This document shows positions 12,201 to 25,032 of a stretch of 64,000 nucleotides of DNA, piece by piece; position 1 is the stretch's first letter, and each line of letters starts with the position of its first letter. The notes under the pieces were generated by a model. That model saw only the letters and a list, made by a program, of their open reading frames with translations, searched no databases and was not told the DNA's origin. The stretch covers positions 1-64,000 of the forward strand of contig CACVBU010000354.1 in NCBI GenBank assembly GCA_902728285.1, written 5' to 3'. Source of the DNA: Clytia hemisphaerica (lineage: Eukaryota; Cnidaria; Hydrozoa; Leptothecata; Clytiidae). The translations under genes were made by a program, and so were the position numbers.

Positions 12201-14314
12201 GGTCCCTCCCGGATTCACATACCAATATTGGAAGACAAAATACGGTAAACTTATTGTTGGCAAAAAGGCCAGCGCCGAAATTTAAACAATTTACCATAGA
12301 TTCCTGGCCCTGGCAAAATTACTTTCCTTCTACCCGATGCTGTAATTAGATTCTTTGTTTTTATTGATCGATGCTTTCAGTGTCTGAATATCTATAGAAA
12401 CAGACTTTGTGTACTTTACAAATCAAATTGGGGCGTTTACTAAAAGATTGAAACACCTTTCCAAATAGCTCTATTTGGAAGCCTCTTACTTTTCGTTTGC
12501 TCGACCTATCAATAAAGGTATGTTTGTTGTGCAATATTAGATTTTTGTTTGGGGGCAGAGCCAATAATCAATAGCAAATTTACAATTTCATAAATCTAAT
12601 AGGGGCGTTAGGGTTTGTTGACAATTGACTCTCTCGATACACGTTTTTAAAAAGATCATTTTGCAAAAAGAAATTTGAATGTTATCAGCAGAAAATCAGT
12701 GAAATACGAAATTTTGCAAAAAAGTGCTGACGTCGGCAAAACGATATGCAACTTTTGGTCCAAATTTCATATTTCTACTATTAGCCAAACAGGAGTTATT
12801 TAAAAAAACAAGTTCTACTGACGTCAGCACACTTTGGTTTTTGTGGTTTTTTGCGAAAATGAGGGTGTGAACAATTAGGTAACAACTCTACAGAGAAACT
12901 TCATCATATGGTACCACTCGTATTAAATCATTGGTTTGCTCATTTTCCACCGGCTAATGCTTTCCAAAAATCTTGTTAATTTTCATGTTTTTGAGACATG
13001 CCATAACTAACCCGAGGAAGAAGTGTATCAATCATTTTGTCCGTGCACTAAATGACTTTGGACTTTGATTTCATTAGGTCATTTTTGCACCCCTCCTCCT
13101 TTAATAAAATCTTCGGTTTATAAAAATCAAATAGTTTAGTAGAGTTAATTTAATCACTGGATGATTTTTATTTTGTCAGCTTTTCAAATTTAAATTCTAA
13201 TGAAAAAGTTAAATATGCTTAACCTCGCCTGTAATTAAATAATTATTAAAGTCAATTATTTTTCATTCGACGGGCGTATTGATACAGCTTTATTGAAATG
13301 TTTAAATTATTTGCTTCTTTTGTTATTTTTTGTGTTTTTTTTCAATCAAAATATTTTTCTCTTGACTTTCGTGAAAAAAATTACAAATTTTACTAGAAAT
13401 GGAGTGTGGTGGAATACCTTTTTCACAGTCAGTATATCTAACGGACTTACAACCAATAATGACACTACATGAATGACATGAAAACTCTGAAGACAAAGAT
13501 TATATGTACATACAGGGTATTCAAAATCCATCAAAATGATTTTATAGGAACAGTGAGACTCCATATATACAAAGTGCCATAAATAGGACAATTTGAGAAA
13601 CAAACATAAACCCTGGATTGGTTAAACCTTAATTAAAGGTCAAAGTAATAAAAATAGGATACAAGCCTGAATCACCCTCGAGTGAGTTACGGTACATCCA
13701 ACTTCGTCATGATCCAATACGAACCAATAGCACTAGTTTAGGGGTACTCGTTTATACACCAAAAGAAACGTATTTTGATGTACATTAACGAAATTACTGT
13801 GTTGGAATTATTTTTTGCACCTTAAAAAAGTTATTAGCCAAAAACATGGTTTTTGACGTCAAAAAAATTAAAAATTTATTATCTTGAGAAGTTCTCATCA
13901 AAATCACTTCAAATTTTCATTTTGGATAATTTTTTATCTCTAGATTAAAAAAAAAAATACAGTCCTCAAAAACAAAGGAGCCGCTACAATCCGTCGTCAT
14001 GATTGCGTTCTAGGTGCGTTCTGGATGGGAAATAAGTGGCTTCACTTTTCCTTGCCTGGAAAAGGTAAGAGATTTTATTCTTACCCTTTGGACTTTAAAT
14101 TCAATGTTTTCAAGTACTTTATGGAACCTGTAATACTGGTGAAAACTGATAATAAGTTTTTTGACGTCGACGGTAGAGTGCGCACGTCTATTTTAAAATC
14201 CATCATGAATCATTAAAGAATTCTTTTATATCATAAAAGTCTTTCATTTCGATTTAATTCTATTGTCTTTGACCCTTTGTTAAACCCTTTGTTTGTTAAC
14301 TTTTTGTCTTCCAG
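12200..14314. other. Spacer without recognised gene
   Basis: AT-rich with scattered GACGTC words and a donor-like AAAAGGTAAGAG at 14061. No coding region I can support. Confidence 0.55.
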
Positions 14315-14501
14315 GTGAATCAACAAGTTGAAGCAACAGACATTAAAAAGATGTTGATTGGACGTAAGCCATCGTCAATGGCTCAAGGGGGTGTGTGTTT
14401 GCAAACTTCATCTCAGGCTCAGACGCTTCTATACTTCGACCAGCATTCAGGAATTGAAAACCTGAAGTTGACGTTTTTTTGTGTTCTCAAAATTATTAAA
14501 G
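14315..14501 (+). CDS. Candidate isolated exon (speculative)
   Basis: A 187 nt block sits between a good acceptor (TTTTTGTCTTCCAG) and a good donor (AAAG then GTATGT). It is open in one frame across its whole length, reading VNQQVEATDIKKMLIGRKPS and onward; the other two forward frames contain stops. I do not recognise the protein. The upstream donor at 14065 would join in a phase that stops quickly. It could be a non-coding exon of the bHLH gene, part of an unrelated transcript, or chance. Confidence 0.2.
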
Positions 14502-14835
14502 GTATGTAAGTTCTATGTTATGTTTTTTTCGTTTTCATTTAAAGGTTTTATTTTTACATAAGTGTTCCCGTTTCATATCAGACACATATTTCATATCAGG
14601 ACAGTGTCTGCCTATTGTTATGTTATACTGATATAACCTCTTTCTGACCACTCTTGCTCCACATCCGATCACAATCCAAGGTGAAAAAGCATATGAATCA
14701 AAATTGATGAGTAAGCAAACGATATCATTCTATCATACAGATATCATATCTGCTCAGGTTGTCGCACCACTTTTCTCTTCTTAATTCTGCTCGGAGATAA
14801 AACTTGAAGTGAGCGCCTTAGTATGCGAGTTCAAC

Positions 14836-15101
14836 TACACTTTTTCTAAAAGAGCATCCAAAATATTTGTAAGCCTTCGAATGTTTTAACTTTTTGAGTT
14901 TTAAGCCTAAAAATATTCTCAACATATTCTCAACATGTTCTTATTTTCTCCATTCTGTGAGCATTGTTGTCTATTTTCCTAAGAAATCGAGTGTTTTTTA
15001 GAGTCTGCAAAGCCTCATAATGTTCTTAAATTGTTCTTAATATTTTGACCATCGAAATGTAATATGTTCTTTTATAGTTTTCTTATAAAAAAAAACATGT
15101 A
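14836..15101. mobile_element. Family A MITE (TTCTTATAA type)
   Basis: The ends TACACTTTTTCTAAAAGAGC and TTCTTATAAAAAAAAACATGTA are diverged family A termini with TA at both edges. Internal landmarks are the family GCCTAAAAAT, AACATGTTCTT and CTAAGAAATCGAGTG. Confidence 0.65.
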
Positions 15102-15556
15102 TCAGTTTTGCAGCCCAAAAATTTGTACTTCTAAAATACAGTAGTAAGTGGTACTGTAGGGTGGTCAGTAAGTTTTCGTTGTAAGAAATCCCCAGAACAA
15201 AAAAAATCCTGCCCGTCTTCAAAAATCTAAAAATTACCCGTTTGGCCTTCCAATCAACTTTCTCATTTTCTTAAGGTGTCCTCCATTTTCGAAAAATATT
15301 TCCCATTTTATCGCACATAACTATATCTTATTTCTTAAGGTTCCAATCTTGTAATCTCGTGATCTTTTTCATTCATTAAAAGATACTTTTTATAAAAATT
15401 ATTTAGATAAGAACACGAGCCTAGACTTCGACAAAAATATAGGAACAAATTAAGAACAATCAGATAACCTTTAAACTCAGTAATCATTAAAAAAATATTG
15501 ATTCTTAACCGGGTTCTTAATCCCTTCAGTCTATCGTTCTAGGAACATTGGAGAAA

Positions 15557-15793
15557 TACACATTTTTTATAATAACAAACTATATCAGAATATAAGGCTT
15601 GAGAACCAGTTAAGAACATTTTAAGGCTTTCTGCAGACTCCAAAACACCCATTTTTTAAGAAAAATGGACAAAAATACTCACAAAATGGTGAAAACGAGA
15701 ACATGTTAGGAGCATTTTTAGGCTTAAAACGCAAAAAGTTAAGAATATCCCAAGGCTACAAAAATTTTGTATGTTTTTATAAAAAAACGTGTA
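15557..15793. mobile_element. Family A MITE
   Basis: The ends are TACACATTTTTTATAATAAC and ATAAAAAAACGTGTA. The interior has the family landmarks AAGAACATTTTAAGGCTTT, AAATGGACAAAAATACTCAC and GAACATGTTAGGAGC. Orientation is opposite to the copy at 14836. Another degraded piece lies at about 15377-15470. Confidence 0.7.
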
Positions 15794-16337
15794 AGAATAG
15801 AGCGGAGTGTAATCAACATTTACCAGATCTTATAAGAAAGTGCGAAACTATGTGTAGGTGGTCTAGTTCTCTACTAACTACTACTAAGGCGTGGGTCGTC
15901 GATTAACTGAGAACTCACCTCCAACAAAATAACAGTCCAATGGTTTGGGGCACAGCATACCTGCAGCGATATACACTTCTTGTTAGTTGCACTGTTACTC
16001 TCTGCTTAATGGTGTTTGTAGGTGTGAAAGAATCACACCTATTAACATTTTTATTCCGGACTCATTATTTTTTTCTTTTGAAGTATTATTCTTATCTCTC
16101 ATGGGATTTTAAAAAAATTAAACGCGATTTTAAACTCTTTCATTAACCCTTGTCAAATTTCGAAATTCGATTTTGATGTTTTGATAGTTTATATAATTTG
16201 TTCATGATTTTGTTCCAAATTCTGGACTATTTTCATTTGAGAGTCTCTTAGGATTCCCTTGCAATCTCATACATTCACGATGGAAAATCTTGGAATTGAA
16301 CAAAATACCCTTGGTCTTTATCTTTGTTCTCGCCTAT

Positions 16338-16591
16338 ACTCCTGTGTCAGAGACCCGTTGGGACAGCCGTCCTACACTGGAAATCTGGCAAAAATTTCAG
16401 CCTCGCACTGTCAATATCACTTTGATTTTGCTCCCATTTGAAATCTAATAGAAAAAATAATTTGCACCCCAAAACTATCCCGCTGGATTTTGTAAGCTTT
16501 TCTAAGAATTTCTATATTCCCATTGTGATTTATTTAAATTTATAGCCCACTCTAGGAAAACCTTCCAACGGGGCTATGAGACAGGGTTGTC
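16338..16591. mobile_element. Family B MITE, diverged
   Basis: ACTCCTGTGTCAGAGACCCG at the left and ATGAGACAGGGTTGT at the right match the CACCCCTGT family ends. The interior has the family landmarks TTGCACCCCAAAACTATCCC and AAATTTCAGCC in reverse orientation. Confidence 0.55.
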
Positions 16592-17609
16592 TACCTGCAA
16601 ATATGAACCTGCAATCTTAAACGCTTAAGTTAGTGTCTGTCTTCTTAAAAGTCTCTCCCTCGACGACTTTTCTACCCCATTGTTCTTCTATTTCGCCCCA
16701 GTTTCTTTTACGTTGTGAAAAACTGTGTCTTAGTGAGCGTCATAAAGTGTTTTCTCACCCTTTGCTTTCGACCTCACCCTTCCTCTCTCTAGGGAAAAAT
16801 AATTTCTTTTTAGATTTTCACTGTTATGTTTTTCCCTTCACGATTAATCTATATTTAATGAGTTTTATATTGTTATTTTTCTTCACAGTTCTTCTTCTTG
16901 TTTCTTTCGTACCCTTCAATATTTTCGCTTTGTGATATTTTTTTTCTTTTCGAAAAAAATGACAAAAAATGTCAAACTTCCTTAACCCTATGTACCCATG
17001 GGGGTTGAATCTACCACCGTACTGATCATCTTAGTGATGACGTCATCAGTCATTCTAGGACTTGTAGAAATTCGATTCACGATAAAGAACATATATATAT
17101 ATATACCAATTCTTATGAGCATAGCACTTCTGGATATAAAATATTCAATGAGATTCTAACCTTCACCCTGGGGCTACAAAGATAAAAAAGCTTGGGGCTA
17201 ATGGTGTTAACGAAATTACAGCGCAATACGGACTGTGATCGTAAATTTCAGCTGGTAAAGATCTTGATCAATACCCTGGTATTCATCCATCATATGCCTT
17301 AAAAGAAAAATGTTTTCAAAAAAACATCGAGGGTCAAAAATGGCAAACAATGCTTGGAAAGATGAATTTTGAGTAAATTATGGTTTAAATTGTAAAAAAA
17401 ACAACTTGAATACTTTTGTTTTGTCTTATGAATATAAGAACAGGATGAGAACAATTTTACGCTCACAATACCAAAAAAGAACAGAAATTTAAAAGTTCTT
17501 ATAAAAGAATATATCTATCTTATTCTTCATTAAACCTTCCTTTTCCACGCCCACAGTTATCAGACTTTTCACCCCATATTGTTTCGGCCGTAATGGACCA
17601 GTTGCTAAA

Positions 17610-17911
17610 CCCGGGGGGGGGGTACTAGGGCAAGATGGGTTACGGGGATGCTCCGCTGGTCAGAGTACCTTTTTTAACCTCCACGAGTCCCAGGTAGGGT
17701 CGCAAAAACACCAAAATAGAAAAATCAGTCCCTCGTAGGGTGCCTATTTTTGGAAAATTTGGGGGAAAAGTAGAAAATTTGAGAAAATTTTGGAACTTCA
17801 GTCCCATTCAGGGTCACTTTTTTCGTAAATTTCGAGTCCCACGTAGGGTCCATTTTTCGAACCTCAGCGGAGCACCCCCGTCAGTCGACAAGGGTAGTAC
17901 CCCCCCCCGGG
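17610..17911. mobile_element. Family C MITE (CCCGGGGG ends, 8 bp duplication)
   Basis: 302 bp bounded by CCC, a G run, then TACTA, and its reverse complement. TTGCTAAA flanks it exactly at 17602-17609 and 17912-17919. An 8 bp target duplication is typical of the hAT superfamily. The interior has repeated phrases of the type CCCACGTAGGGTCC. Confidence 0.75.
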
Positions 17912-18217
17912 TTGCTAAAGCTTGCGCAATTCATGGTATAAATATTTCAATAACTTTTCGACCAAATCTTGATTAAGATGACCCTAATGAAAAATTAATG
18001 AAATTTCACACTTTTCGTCAACCCATACTCTTATCACCTTGTATGTTGGACCTGAAAGGGGTTTTCAATCAAACTCATTCATATCACGTCGAAAAGTTGT
18101 TGCCATCTATAAACAATCAACACATATAGTCATTAATTTTTAATGGTGTTTTGTCTTTCAAACGATCTCCAAGAAACCTTACAAGCTGATAAAGCTGTTT
18201 ACGTGATGACCAGGGTG

Positions 18218-18340
18218 TACACGTTTTTTTATAAGAAGAAGCTATATAAGAACATTCCAAGACTTTGTGGACTATAAAACACCCAGTTTATCAGTAAATC
18301 GCAAAAAATACTAACAAAGTTGTGAAAATTTTGATGGCAC
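18218..18340. mobile_element. Family A MITE, truncated
   Basis: It starts TACACGTTTTTTTATAAG, then AGCTATATAAGAACATTCCA; the right half is missing. It sits immediately before a longer copy. Confidence 0.6.
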
Positions 18341-18358
18341 CCATTTCTCCTTCGGATG

Positions 18359-18832
18359 TACACGTTTTTTATAAGAACAAACTATATAAGAACATAAGCC
18401 TTCGATGGCCTAAATCTTAAGAATAAGTTAAGAACATTTTAAGGCTTTGCGGACCCTAAAACACCTATATTCTTAAAGGGAAATTAAAGTAGTAAAATGT
18501 AAAGGGCTGTAAACATTGCGTGAACCACGTGTCATTAAAGAGAACAATTCAAATCACGTGTCCAAAACAAACTTGTAAAACAATTGAACAATCAAAATTA
18601 GCCATATTTGGTTTGATTCTTTATTTTGACATGTGACATTTGTTTTGATTTTGTATCCGCTGCATGCAGTTTGTTTACAAATTTCGCAAGTACTGTTTTG
18701 TCCCTTTAAGAAAATGGACAAAATACTAAAATTAGAACATGTTAAAAGGAACATTTTAGGCTTAAACCTCAAAAAAGTAAGGACATCCGAATGCTTCAAA
18801 AAAATTTAGATGTTCTTATAAAAATACGTGTA
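18359..18832. mobile_element. Family A MITE, complete, carrying a nested TTAA element
   Basis: The ends are TACACGTTTTTTATAAGAAC and TTCTTATAAAAATACGTGTA, with TA at both edges. Without the 229 bp insert (and one TTAA) the interior reads through the family landmark TTCTTAAGAAAATGG. Confidence 0.8.
18477..18705. mobile_element. Nested TTAA-flanked MITE (piggyBac-like)
   Basis: 229 bp starting AGGGA and ending TCCCT, flanked by TTAA at 18473-18476 and 18706-18709. Removing it restores the host element's expected TTAA. The TTAA duplication is the mark of piggyBac-type insertion; the inverted ends are very short. CACGTG and several CATGTGAC-type palindromic words occur inside. Confidence 0.75.
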
Positions 18833-19541
18833 TCTACTTAAAACAGATCATATGTTATATGCAAGTGGGATTTTTCTTTGTTTCTAGGCCGGCGAATTAC
18901 GCCACCTGAAACTACTGCAAATACTATAAAAAGGAACTTGATTTAGGCTGACGTTTTTTACCAAAGGCAGTGGATCGATTAACAGGAATGTTTTTTATAG
19001 TCTGCTAAATGAAACATCTTAGACCGACAAATCATTAATTATTTGTATGTCTTGTAGAACTGCAAAATTTGTCCTTCGTCTGGACAAATTAAGACCCTTG
19101 ATTTAGTAGCAGAGTACTGAACTAACACAATTAGGTTTAGGAGGGGTTAACAGCGCTATGCTTTTCACAATAATATGTTTCCTACACACTGTGGAAATCT
19201 AAAAACCCTAAAACAGGGCCCACGCCATGAAATTGAAAGTGAGGGGGTGGTGCAATGAATATAGAGTTTAACTCCTTAGACGCAGCCAAAAAGTTTTACT
19301 TTGCAAAAAGGGTGGGGGGGGGCACGGCCCCCTAAAAGCATAGTTGACCTTGTCCAGGCAGTCTAATATTTAGCCAGAAATGAATCATCAAAATTTGTTT
19401 TAATCAAATATTAATATCCAAATCATGATTACTTGTTCTCTCTCTTAAGATAAGATTTTAAGTAAGATTTTTAACATGAAAGGTGCCAAAACAAGATTTT
19501 CCTGACCAATCCCCTTATAGTTTAAACGAATACTTTATTTA

Positions 19542-19800
19542 TGCACTCTTTTTTTATAAGAACCAGTAGATTTATGATGAGGTTCGACTGTTCTTATTTT
19601 TTTGCCACTTGAGCCTCAAATTGTTCTTATTATGTCCTCATCATAGGGTGAAATTGAGCTATTTTAGGCTGTATAACCAATTTTTGCTGCACTGATCCCA
19701 AAATTGCTTGAAATTGAGTAATTCCAGGCTCAGCATTGTTCTTAAATTGTTCTTATTTTTTGGCGGGGACTCATTGTTCTTATAAAATAAAAAGAGTGTA
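19542..19800. mobile_element. Family A variant MITE (CACTCTTTTT ends)
   Basis: CACTCTTTTTTTATAAGAAC at the left and GTTCTTATAAAATAAAAAGA then GTGTA at the right. The interior repeats AAATTG(A/T)TTCTTATT and a GAAATTGAG(C/T)(A/T)ATTCCAGGCT-like phrase. Related to family A by its TATAAGAAC core. Confidence 0.7.
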
Positions 19801-20290
19801 GTGTTTAATAAATGATTTGAAAGAGATGAAAAGTAAAGTAGATTTCCAGATTCCCCAACTCTGATAAGATTGAAGGTGTCTTTACTTTTCAGATTGTTCA
19901 TTCTATCAGAACACTGCAAAGGAGTGTCTAGTTTCTCTCTTTTTGGCAATTTTTTTGAGATGGGAAACACTCCTCCTTTGTATTGTTTTACATTTAAGAT
20001 TGGCAGAACCAATCTGTATGTTTTTGTGTCAATTTTTATAGTTTATGGTATGTTTGTCAACGGTTCCTAGTGTAGTGCAAGAAACTTAATAAAATTTCGA
20101 ATTGAGATATTAGAGTTTACTTTCTAAGGGATTAAATACATTTTGCTGAAATAGAGAGAGATTCAAATTACAAAAATCATTTTAGTAAGAATTTCGAATT
20201 TGATAAAGAGACCAGTGTTCGAATAACAAAATGGATTCGAATATGAGGTAGTTTAGATGTATTTATTCAAGAAACTTGTTTAAGAGATGA

Positions 20291-20351
20291 ACACCCCTGT
20301 GTCACAAACCCGCTTGGTCCAAACCCCGCAGGGGCTGTGGGACAGGGGTGT
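20291..20351. mobile_element. Family B mini-hairpin (61 bp)
   Basis: ACACCCCTGTGTCACA and its reverse complement almost abut, with GGTCCAAACCCCGCAGGGGC between. An internally deleted family B element reduced to its termini. Confidence 0.7.
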
Positions 20352-20815
20352 ATTTCAGTAAATTTTATGTATATACTAAATTTGTCAGGTTGAGGTCAGG
20401 TTTATTGATAGTCTTGATGGCGGGGTAAGAGAAAATACAAGAAATTTTTCCTGAATTTCCCGATTTTTAAAGGGACAAACTTTGGTTTTGCGATCGGGTT
20501 ATCCCGAAAAAAGATCTTCTACCCACCACGCGAGGCAGTGAAATCTAAGAGAGTAGCTTAGTCAGAAATAAAAGTGGGTGCCTTCAAAATTTACCAAAAA
20601 TCCAGGGAGACCTCTGAAATTTCGGCAGACATCTAGTGTTAGCCCATTTTTATTAGTAACGTCATAAAGAAAGTTTCAATATACTATACTATGTACTAAC
20701 CGGTACCTTTTAAGCTGTTGCTGGATGCACCTAAAGTCCTTTGGATGTTGAGTTTTTATTGCCAATCTTTGTTTTTAACGATGTTTTATTTGAGGCATGA
20801 AGGCGCTTTGGCACA

Positions 20816-20965
20816 TACACGTTTTTTTATAAGAATATCCAAAACCTTTGGATGTTTTTAAGTTTTTGTGTTTTAAGCCTAAAAATGTTCTTAACATGTT
20901 TTTATTTTCGATATTTTTTGAGTATTTTTGTCAAGATTTGTGCGCTTGTCTTAAATATCTTAAAT
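20816..20965. mobile_element. Family A MITE, one end only
   Basis: TACACGTTTTTTTATAAGAA, then the landmarks AAGCCTAAAAATGTTCTTAA and GAGTATTTTTGTC; the far end is lost. Confidence 0.55.
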
Positions 20966-21418
20966 GTTATTAATTTTGAGTAAACCAAATTATTGTTATG
21001 ATTAGTGTCATCAGTTTTAAATCTAATGGACTTTAAAAGCCAATACATACCAGGCGGTATCGAACTAGCCCCAAAAAATAAAGAAGTCCACGATTAAATC
21101 ATTCAAAAAGGAAGCGGTCACCAATAAACAAAGAAAGATTATATAATATTTGATCGTGCTTTAACTGGTTGATTGTTATCTTCTCTTCAAACTTGTCTAA
21201 AGTCCTCAAAAAATACAGACCCCAACCCTGACCACAAATCTGAGCAGATTATTTTTAAAACGTCTTATAATATTCTTTTTTTTCATCTTTTCATCTTTTC
21301 CGGGGTTTAGTTTTTCACCCAAAGAATTAAAATACTGTGATCGGGGTAACGCTACACTTTCCCTTGGTTGTATGATTTTGGAAAAGTCTGCATCTCACGT
21401 CATAGGTAGTCTGAATCA

Positions 21419-21777
21419 CAGACCTCTATAAAACTGCAGGTAGTATATGAAGCACGAATTCCTCAGTGGATGCCGGCAGCCTACGTCATAGTATGATATA
21501 TTAGCGAGATTATGTATCGGAGATAATCTACGGCTACGGCTGCGGGTCTGCCCGTGCGGGTCGTCACCAAAAGCGACATGTCGTTGTCTATTTTGCTCTG
21601 TACGGGAAAAACACCAAAACACCGTATAAGCAAAGTCGACATAATGCCGTACGTCAAATATCGAACTTGCTTTCAACCGCCATTATTTGCCTCACTCGCC
21701 ATTTCCCTCGCCACTTTAACCGTAGCCGTAGAGAATTCCAGATACATGATCTCGCTGTTATTTAATTGAGGGGTCTG
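21419..21777. mobile_element. GC-richer inverted-repeat element
   Basis: CAGACC at 21419 and GGTCTG ending 21777 bracket it. Inside, AGCGAGATTATGTATC..CTACGGCTACGG (from about 21493) pairs with CCGTAGCCGTAG..GATACATGATCTCGCT (to about 21755). Overlapping open frames on both strands follow from the palindrome and are not genes. Non-autonomous element. Confidence 0.55.
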
Positions 21778-22227
21778 CTTCGATGCCATCTTTGAAGCAA
21801 GTTTTTAGTATACACGACAACAACTAAAGAGGTCCCCATCGGTTTGCGTGATGGAGTGATTTGAGCTTTTTTTCTAGTGTTATAGCCTGATTCCAAATAT
21901 TTTTTTCGTGACCGCGATGAAAGTGGACAATTTGGCGTGATTGTATGATGAGGAGTGCCGCTAGGACAGGGGCTTATTTAATTCTTAAATGATGTATCTT
22001 GCCAAGTCTTTTCGTGCTTTAAATTTGAAACTTTAAAATCACCTTATTTGTACCTAAGTAACGTATGTTATTGTTCGCCAGTAAACGGACGTCAAAAAAG
22101 ATTTTTTACAATGAAGAAAAGTCTTTTCCTTTTTCGTGTGGTTTAATCACTCATTTTTATTCGATTGGAACAGTTTAAATCTTAGAGGATTATACCTTCC
22201 TATAACAAAAAGATAATACATAATCTC

Positions 22228-22271
22228 TCCTTCTCTCGCTCTCTCTCTCTCTCGCTCTCTCTCTCTCGCTC
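22228..22271. repeat. CT microsatellite
   Basis: Interrupted TCTCTC/GCTC run. Confidence 0.85.
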
Positions 22272-22399
22272 GCTTTCCTTTTCTCTTTATTTGTCTCTAA
22301 ACCATTTGTTGATGTCACAAAATACTGACAAAAAAATTCAACCACGCCAACATTTCCTGCTCCTATTTTAAGAAATTTGCCGAGCCTCACAAACAAATT

Positions 22400-24409
22400 T
22401 AAGAATGATTAAGACTTAAATTTCAGTAAATATTAAGAAAATATATACATTTTTCAAGGCCATTCCTAGGTAGATTAATTGACCTTTTTGAAGAACATTC
22501 TGAGAACATTTAAGCCTTGAAAAATTCGAGGAAAATTAAGCACATATCGACGTGAAGCTAAATTTTCCGGCTCTTATTAAAAATGCATTGACATAGAGAT
22601 TTAAACCACGTCAACAGTTCTCTCTCGCTCCCCCTCGCCTTCTCTTTCTCTTCTTTTAAGCTTTCGCAATCTTCCGCTTTTCTCCCAAACTTTCTTAGGA
22701 TGAAACCACCTGCTCATTTCATACACTGACTGTGACTTCATGTGATGAGCACACGAAAATTGAACCAATGATGACACCTCTCAAGGTCCATGACAAATGC
22801 CTTTTTATTAACACAATAGGTTACTATTGTGTATTAAATACACTAGCGTGTATTTAAAAAATTAATGTTCAAACTGGGCTTTACGCTGTGAGCCTTATTT
22901 TCTCGACTAAAAAGTCCTCATCAGAGTGATGAAAAGAGATACTTGAACTTAATAAAATAAAATAGAAACAAGAAAAAATAAGAAAGAAACTGACATCTTC
23001 TCTGTCCTTTTATCTAATCTTTTTGTTACTTTTATTTACTTATCCCACTGAAACGATTTGCATACAAAATAATAATAAATCGTTGTTTAATGATGCAACT
23101 TATGTAGTAACTTTAAGTCTATGAAAAAGATAAGTCATCTGTTTTAGGCTTTCAAACTTTCTTCGTTTTTCTTCTTCAAATTTTTGTTCTTTTGCTTTTG
23201 CAGCGCGCCGTTTAAAAGCTAGTAGAGCTTTTCACAGACCTTATCTCTCAATTCCTTTTTGTTTACATTTTCAAACGATTTAAGTCTTGTAAACATTGGG
23301 TAAAGGATGACGTCATTTTCCCTAGGATTTTCCTCCTCCTTTCTAAAGAAAAGGAGCTATCTTCTGCAATCGTCTTTTTTCAGGTTGTTCAAGCGAAGTG
23401 CCATGAACCATATCTAATTCTTCCTAAACAGACTTGTTAATCCATCTTCCAGGAGCATTGAAATCAATATCCCTTAAATTTTGAGTGATATTTAACTAAT
23501 GTTGCTCCAAAGTTTCCAGAAATCACGCCCCCTTAGGAAGAGGAAATCTTCGTGAGTTGGTGACCCTTTTAGAAAGTGAGATGAGAGATTAGCAGATTAG
23601 CTCACATAACTCGTTACCCATTGTGTAAGTTCCCTAGGAGCATAATAAAGCGTTGCTATGCGAGGAAGTAAAAATCAAGAATTTGCTATTGCTCATGAGT
23701 GGTTAATATAGTCGGATATGTGAGTCTATCGTTAGAATGAAGGAATTCCCTTTTAAAAAGTATTTATCATTCTTTCACCCCTCTTTGCACACACAATTTC
23801 AATATTTAAAAATGAAAGATTCAATATTATATTTTATGTGCTTTTTTAGTTAACCCCATTCTCCCCTTTCCTATTTTTACTTTATAGAATGTATATTTGG
23901 AGAACTGTTTAGTAATATTTTGTAAAATATTAAATAGTATTCAACAGGTAGGTGCTATTCTACCATCTTTAAAATTCTCAAATCCTCTTGCACCAATGAA
24001 GTATCAAAACTGAAATAGCTATACTCTTGATACCTTAGTATATTTCATAACCTTATCTTCAAAATTCTCTTATCTAATCCATTTTTACCATATAGAGTCT
24101 TTTCCAAGCAAAGTTGCATCGATGGCCCCTTATGCCTTTTATAATCCTTTTCCGAGAATCAATTCGACACTATAATTATACGTGACATACAACAGATACA
24201 CCCATTGATAAAAATGGGAAAATTTCATTTCCAAAACCAGAATTAGCTAAATACATATTCGTGACATTTAACTATAATTCTACTAATAATTCTTTTGGGA
24301 AGTACTCTAGATATATTTAAGCAAGCAAGTTAGATGCTAGTTTTAGTTTACCAAGTTTCCCCTAGTTCAAAAATTTATTAAGAGTAAAGTAGAGGATTTC
24401 CCATTTTAT
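22400..24409. other. Spacer without recognised gene
   Basis: AT- and pyrimidine-rich. GCAGCGCGCCG at about 23201 resembles the bHLH exon 1 acceptor (CAGCGCGCTGG), probably by chance. Confidence 0.5.
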
Positions 24410-24669
24410 ACACCCCTGTCTTACAGCCACGGTTGCACTTCTTCCCAAAGCGGGAATGAAAATTTCTATCAAATTTCCAATGGGGTTAGAAATTCTATGA
24501 TTCGAAGGTCAAAAAATCTAGTGGGGGTAGTTTTGGAGTGTAATCTTTTCTATTAAATTTCAAATGAGGATGAAAACAAAGGCTGAAATTGTAGAGTATT
24601 TTCACCACCGGGGAAAATGGCTAAATTATCTAATGGTAGGGTGTCATCGGGTTTGTGACACAGCGGTGT
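24410..24669. mobile_element. Family B MITE
   Basis: It begins ACACCCCTGTCTTACAGCC and ends GTGACACAGCGGTGTT. The interior has the family landmarks TTTTGGAGTGTAAT and GCTGAAATTGTAGAGTATTT. Confidence 0.75.
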
Positions 24670-25032
24670 TTTTATCTTATTGCTGACCTCCTTAAAATCT
24701 CAAATACTACTTTGTCAAGATTTTTATTGACCATTTCACGTTCATAACTTTTCATTTTCCGCAGGTGTTTTTCTGTCTTATATGTTGTCGTGTATTATTG
24801 TGTGATATTCATACGTGCTTCCCTTTGCCATGCTAAAAATTTTGTTTCGAAATCTTTGAACTGCGTAGTACAGACTTCATGATAAAATTGATGTGAACAT
24901 TTTCAACGTCGATTGCATTCTCACAGTCCTAATTTTTCTCAATCTTTGGAATCTGAATTTCTTATTTCATTATCTCTGAATTTACGAAATTTAAAAAACA
25001 GCCGCCGCTTTATTTCATAATTTTTAAAAATG

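Noticed and set aside
14025-14216. Short frame MGNKWLHFSLPGK before a donor at 14065
   Set aside because: I considered a THAP-type zinc finger because of the aromatic pattern, but the needed Cys/His residues are absent and the phase to 14315 fails.
21416-21769. Overlapping frames on both strands
   Set aside because: They reflect the inverted-repeat element; no protein similarity recognised.
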